A stretch of DNA of 26,187 nucleotides from positions 1 through 26,187 of the forward strand of contig CAZCZB010000039.1 in assembly GCA_964502995.1 (NCBI GenBank). Direction: 5' to 3'. Of this stretch, positions 22,973 to 26,187 are shown one piece after another. A program made the position numbers and the translations under genes. Position 1 is the first letter of the stretch, and every line of letters begins with the position of its first letter. The stretch comes from Bin87 sp964502995 (GTDB lineage: Bacteria; Chloroflexota; Dehalococcoidia; Lucifugimonadales; UBA3495). The notes beneath the pieces are model-generated. The model was given only the letters and a program-made list of their open reading frames with translations, was not told the origin of the DNA and did not search any database.

Positions 22973-23911
22973 ATGACGGTTCTGGTACTGGGCGGCGCGG
23001 GATTCATCGGCCCGCGCGTCATCCGTAAACTGGTCGAACGGGGCGAGGACGTTTACGCGTCCGACATCAACCCCATTCCCGACATCCCCGGCGTCGCGCC
23101 GGACGCCATCCGCACCTCGCGGGTGGACATCACCGACTTCGAGCAGGTCACCCGGGCCATCGTGGACTCGCAGCCCGACCGCATCCTCAACCTGGCCTAC
23201 CTGCTGGGCGGCGGCGAGGGCAACCCGCACCACCAGATGCGCCTCAACATCCTGGGCATGGACAACTGCTTCGAAGCCGGCCGGCTCCTCGGCGTCAACC
23301 GCATCGTGTACGCCAGTTCGGTCGCCGTCAGCGGCCAGCAGTCGAATTTCGGCGACCGCGAAATCAACGAGGACGAGGCAACCTACGGCGACAGCCAGTA
23401 TGCCACCCACAAGATATTCAACGAATTCCAGGCCAAGATGTTCAACGAAAACTACGGCATGAGCATCACCGGCATCCGTCCCGCCAACGTCACCGGACCC
23501 GACAAGGTGCGCGGCTCCACCGACCACGTCCGCTGCGTCACCCTGCCCGCCCGCGGCGAACCGGTCAGTTTCCCCTACCAGGGCATGATGCGCCTGCCCA
23601 TCCACGTCGAGGACATCGCCGAGGCCTTCGTGCGCGTCACGCTGGTGGACCGCAGCGAGCATCAGGTGTACAACTCCGGCGGCGCCCCCATCAGCCTGGG
23701 CGACCTGGCCGACATGGTGCGCGGCTACCTGCCCGACGCGCAGATCAGCTTCGACAACGAGGGCGGCCGCGAACACTCCGGCAACTACCTGGTGGACAAC
23801 AGCCGCCTGCTCTCCGAGTTCGAACTGACCTACGCGCCCCTGAGCCAGCGCGTCCTGGAAATCATCAACGAAGTGCGCGCCGACGAGGGACTGCCACTGG
23901 TTTCGGGCTAA
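22973..23911 (+). CDS. NAD(P)-dependent epimerase/dehydratase (extended SDR)
   Basis: A 312-residue extended short-chain dehydrogenase. The Rossmann motif GGAGFIG is at residues 7-13, with D31 after the second strand (SDINP) suiting NAD. The catalytic set is S115/S116 in YASSVAVSG and Y143-x3-K147 in YATHK. A substrate-domain motif RPANVTGP and the later LPIHVEDIAEAFVRV are typical of nucleotide-sugar epimerases and dehydratases. ATG 22973 has TTGGAGG 7 bases upstream. No sugar-nucleotide genes are adjacent, so the substrate cannot be assigned. Sugar-lactone or other SDR activities are possible. The small membrane protein 31 bases downstream may be co-transcribed, and the terminator at 24444 would end both. 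Confidence 0.88.
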   Translation: MTVLVLGGAGFIGPRVIRKLVERGEDVYASDINPIPDIPGVAPDAIRTSRVDITDFEQVTRAIVDSQPDRILNLAYLLGGGEGNPHHQMRLNILGMDNCFEAGRLLGVNRIVYASSVAVSGQQSNFGDREINEDEATYGDSQYATHKIFNEFQAKMFNENYGMSITGIRPANVTGPDKVRGSTDHVRCVTLPARGEPVSFPYQGMMRLPIHVEDIAEAFVRVTLVDRSEHQVYNSGGAPISLGDLADMVRGYLPDAQISFDNEGGREHSGNYLVDNSRLLSEFELTYAPLSQRVLEIINEVRADEGLPLVSG

Positions 23912-23942
23912 CCGGCACACCGCCCAGCAATAACCCGCCTCC

Positions 23943-24371
23943 ATGTGGCAAAATGTGAGGTACTACGTTCTGGCCTACGCAATCGTGGTGGCCGGAGCAT
24001 TGGTGTCATCCGCGTTTCAATTGCTGGGCGACCAGTTCCCGGTCGGGCATCCGATCAGCACCGTATCCGCCAACCTGTCCGGGGTAACGATAGGAGGTCT
24101 TTTCATCGTGATGGGATTTCTCAAAGACAGCAGGGTCGAAGAAGAACGCAAACGCACCGAAGAGGAACGCAAACGAGCCGCGGCCGCGGAAGCGCGAGCG
24201 GATGCCGCCGAAGCCAGGATTCAACAGATGCGCGAACAGGCGGAAGCCGCCGATGCCCGGGCGGAGCGCATACGTGAACAGGCCGACAACCTGATGGAAA
24301 GATACCAGGCGGCCACGGAATCGCTCATTCGCCGATTGGAAGAGTTGAACGAAAACGGACGAAGCGCATAG
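23943..24371 (+). CDS. Small membrane protein with C-terminal coiled coil
   Basis: Not assigned to a family. A 142-residue product with two membrane segments (about residues 6-25 and 46-62), then a highly charged helix (about 66-138) rich in Glu, Arg, Ala and Lys with strong coiled-coil character (EEERKRTEEERKRAAAAEAR). The helical part would be cytoplasmic under the positive-inside rule. The ATG at 23943 has no good ribosome site, so coupling to the epimerase transcript 31 bases upstream is likely. The membrane-plus-rod design is shared with the gene at 7616 but the sequences are unrelated. Confidence 0.6.
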   Translation: MWQNVRYYVLAYAIVVAGALVSSAFQLLGDQFPVGHPISTVSANLSGVTIGGLFIVMGFLKDSRVEEERKRTEEERKRAAAAEARADAAEARIQQMREQAEAADARAERIREQADNLMERYQAATESLIRRLEELNENGRSA

Positions 24372-24443
24372 TGTTTGCCACAGCGAGTCCAAAGGCTCTC
24401 TGACTAAAACCCGGTTCGTCCAAACCCACCGGTTCCGTCAATA

Positions 24444-24494
24444 CCCGCCCCGGCTGATCCCGCAATCGGGATCAGCCGGGGCGGGTGTGTTTTT
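24444..24494 (+). terminator. Strong intrinsic terminator
   Basis: A 19-bp perfect stem (24444-24462 / 24467-24485, loop CAAT), followed on the plus strand by TGTGTTTTT. It ends the plus-strand unit before the convergent gene at 24510. On the minus strand no U-tract follows. Its outer arm contains the CCCGCCCC / GGGGCGGG word of the palindrome family, here with a U-tract. Confidence 0.85.
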
Positions 24495-24509
24495 GGATGC
24501 TCTGCGAAA

Positions 24510-26066
24510 TCAGGAAGGGCTGGTGAAGTACGGCAGGTGCTCCCCAATGTAGCCGACGATGAACGAGTCGCCACCCTCGTCCCGGTCAAAGTATATTTGC
24601 AGCCCGCCGCTGGAACCCTGGTAGGTCAGGTGCCGCGTAATCTCCACGTGGCGCGCCTTCTCCTGGTCGCTGAACGAGCGCTTGGCGCCAAATTTGCCCA
24701 TCGTCATTTCCGATTCACCGTCGGCATACTTCCAACCCGGTAACTCGATGAAGTAATTGCTCCAGGGGCCAATGTTCCCGTTGGGCGTGTGGTACCACGC
24801 CTGGGCCAGTCTGTTGATCGCGTTCAGCGCGCCCACAATCTCCATGCCGCTGGGACGAGGCTTGCCGTAGTCCGCCAGCGCCTTCTCGCAATTGCTCAGG
24901 AATCGAAGACGCGAGAACTTCACCGGATCGGTGATGGCTTCCAGAACGGCGGCATGCCGGTTGCTGTCGGCGATGGATTCCGGCTTGCGTTCGTCCGCCT
25001 CTTCTTCAACCTCCGCATCCTCGTGCCCGAAAGCCTCGTATCCGGCAATGCGCTCTTGCAGTTCGGAGATTTTCGCTTCCGCCTCTTTCAGTTTATCCTC
25101 AAGGGTGTTGATGCGCTGTTGGGTCGCCACGCTGTCGGCCGCGGACGATCCATCCGGATCCGCGGCGGATTCTCCCGCCGCGCCCGCCTGATCGTCCGGT
25201 TCGGCCGGCGCCGGCTTGGGCACGATGGCGGCGACGGATTCCATCATTTTCAGCAGCGCAACGGTATTGCGTCCGGCAACGTCCCCGGCCACCCGGTCCC
25301 TCTCCTCCATCAGCATGATCTCCGCCCGCTCGGCATCCGTTTCGGTCATGCGCAGCCGTTTGCCGTCAGCGTCGGCGTAGCGCGCGAAAAGGGCGATTTT
25401 CGACTCAATCCACTCTCGAAGCTGATCGTCCGGCAGTTGTCGGGCCAGCGCCCTCTGTTCGGATGCCCCGATGCCCACAACCGTCGCCCAACCGCCGTGC
25501 TGCTCCTCAAGTTCTTCGATGTCAAAATCGTCTCCCGCCTCGTCGGTCACAACCACGGCGTTGTTGTAGATCGAAAAGAGATCGTCGATGCTGCCAACCT
25601 CTCCCGCGCCGTTGCCCGATACGGCCGATCGCGACCGGTCCGAGTTGATCGCCTCGATGAACCTGTCCATCCCGGCCGGCCCGGCGGCATCGCCCCAGGG
25701 AACCTCGGCGTCGGCCAGCGCATCGGGAATAACGGCAACGGTCATGCAATATCCGCCCGCCTGCTCGGCGTCGGCGGGCGTGTAGGTAACAACGTAAGCC
25801 GAATAGGGTTCCGACCCGTCGGACAGTTCATAACTCGCGCCGCAAATCTGTACCTGCCTGTATCCGTCCGTGGTCAGCTTGGCGATGCGAAGGGTCAGGT
25901 TTTCGTTGCTCCATTCCCTGAATACTTCCGAACCGCCCAGTTCCTTCCTGGCCTGGCTCTGGTATGCCCCGGCGTGAGCGATGACCCATTCGCGGGCCCG
26001 GCTGTCGGCGCCCCGTAAGCGGTTCTGGCTGTTCAATATGACGGTATTCTGAACTATGCTGGTCAT
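24510..26066 (-). CDS. Hypothetical 518-residue protein with coiled coil and distinctive C-terminal domain
   Basis: Family not recognised. Soluble and acidic, with no signal peptide. An N-terminal a/b-looking region (about 1-240) precedes a helical part. A Pro/Ala/Asp-rich linker (about 283-312) leads to a coiled coil (about 315-345) and an acidic stretch (348-360). The compact C-terminal domain (about 375-518) has LRFLSNCEKALADYGKPRPSG, in parts, then GPWSNYFIELPGWKYADGES and a last segment ITRHLTYQGSSGGLQIYFDRD with IVGYIGEHLPY. The last segment looks like a conserved module, but I cannot name it. ATG 26066 has GAGG 8 bases upstream and a TATAAT at 26107-26112. Monocistronic as far as seen. 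The large opposite-strand frame is a shadow. Confidence 0.75.
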   Translation of the reverse strand: MTSIVQNTVILNSQNRLRGADSRAREWVIAHAGAYQSQARKELGGSEVFREWSNENLTLRIAKLTTDGYRQVQICGASYELSDGSEPYSAYVVTYTPADAEQAGGYCMTVAVIPDALADAEVPWGDAAGPAGMDRFIEAINSDRSRSAVSGNGAGEVGSIDDLFSIYNNAVVVTDEAGDDFDIEELEEQHGGWATVVGIGASEQRALARQLPDDQLREWIESKIALFARYADADGKRLRMTETDAERAEIMLMEERDRVAGDVAGRNTVALLKMMESVAAIVPKPAPAEPDDQAGAAGESAADPDGSSAADSVATQQRINTLEDKLKEAEAKISELQERIAGYEAFGHEDAEVEEEADERKPESIADSNRHAAVLEAITDPVKFSRLRFLSNCEKALADYGKPRPSGMEIVGALNAINRLAQAWYHTPNGNIGPWSNYFIELPGWKYADGESEMTMGKFGAKRSFSDQEKARHVEITRHLTYQGSSGGLQIYFDRDEGGDSFIVGYIGEHLPYFTSPS

Positions 26067-26106
26067 CTATAAGGCCTCGAATGAACGGAATAGTGGCAGT
26101 CTTCTG

Positions 26107-26112
26107 ATTATA
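26107..26112 (-). promoter_or_regulatory. -10 element of the 518-residue protein gene
   Basis: TATAAT on the minus strand, 40 bases before ATG 26066. No clear -35. Confidence 0.45.
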
Positions 26113-26157
26113 ACCCCTGCGGCGGCCGCGGGGCGGTTCCATCATCGCCCCATCTGC

Positions 26158-26187
26158 CCGCTCATGGTGCGGAACGTCCGCCTTTGG
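26158..26187. repeat. Start of another copy of the 9209-type repeat, cut by the window edge
   Basis: Thirty bases match 9233-9262 with one mismatch (GGAACGTCC versus GGAAAGTCC). The element continues beyond the window. Confidence 0.7.

Noticed and set aside
24789..26018. A 409-residue plus-strand open frame opposite the 518-residue gene
   Set aside because: Both frames are long, but the minus-strand product has globular and coiled-coil character, a ribosome site and a -10 element; the plus-strand product does not.

Overview
This is a GC-rich bacterial fragment, apparently from a metagenome-assembled genome: it contains a run of exactly 100 N at 20377-20476, the usual placeholder for a scaffold gap. 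No rRNA, tRNA, CRISPR array, transposase or phage gene was seen. The gene content (TPP-riboswitch-controlled ThiV-like symporter with ThiC, an orphan xanthine-dehydrogenase-family large subunit, a two-hotdog MaoC-like dehydratase, family-5 substrate-binding lipoproteins, a Tam-like methyltransferase, extended SDRs) would suit a free-living or host-associated Chloroflexota (SAR202/Dehalococcoidia-like) bacterium. That placement is inference from gene flavour, not from a marker gene.

Layout, left to right. (1) 1-3283, minus strand: a thiamin operon. A sigma70 promoter, a TPP riboswitch and an intrinsic terminator lead into a sodium:solute symporter (ThiV-like, probably an HMP importer) and then thiC, which runs off the left edge. 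(2) 3333-4013, minus: a NYN-domain (PIN-like) putative RNase with its own promoter and a hairpin in the leader. (3) 4335-8164, plus: a Nudix hydrolase, a molybdopterin-binding subunit without partner subunits, and a membrane-anchored protein built on eight 11-residue repeats. (4) 8161-11823, minus: a DUF3467-like/hypothetical gene pair, a coiled-coil protein with a nuclease-like C-terminus, a YbaK-type deacylase and a MaoC-like dehydratase. (5) 12406-20286, plus: two closely related peptide-type ABC substrate-binding lipoproteins, each with its own promoter and a long leader, then two permeases and a membrane-anchored PQQ-type beta-propeller. No ATPase gene lies nearby. (6) 20575-21378, plus: two small helical HEPN-like proteins. 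(7) 21736-24494, plus: a Tam-like methyltransferase, an NAD-dependent epimerase and a small membrane/coiled-coil protein, closed by a strong terminator. (8) 24510-26112, minus: a 518-residue protein of unknown function.

The most unusual content lies between the genes. Two 17-bp tandem arrays start exactly on the stop codon of the gene before them (20284 and 22652). Other 16-24-bp arrays with unrelated unit sequences sit at 12202, 14605 and 16856. Most junctions also carry a GC-rich palindrome with GGGGCG/CGCCCC-like arms and a variable, self-complementary core, usually without a U-tract. A third class is nested inverted repeats of about 110-180 bp (4028-4181, 9209-9368, 21386-21551, 21564-21712, 22757-22935) that share terminal words and resemble non-autonomous mobile repeats. 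Together they suggest an unusually active intergenic repeat economy with possible roles in 3'-end formation.
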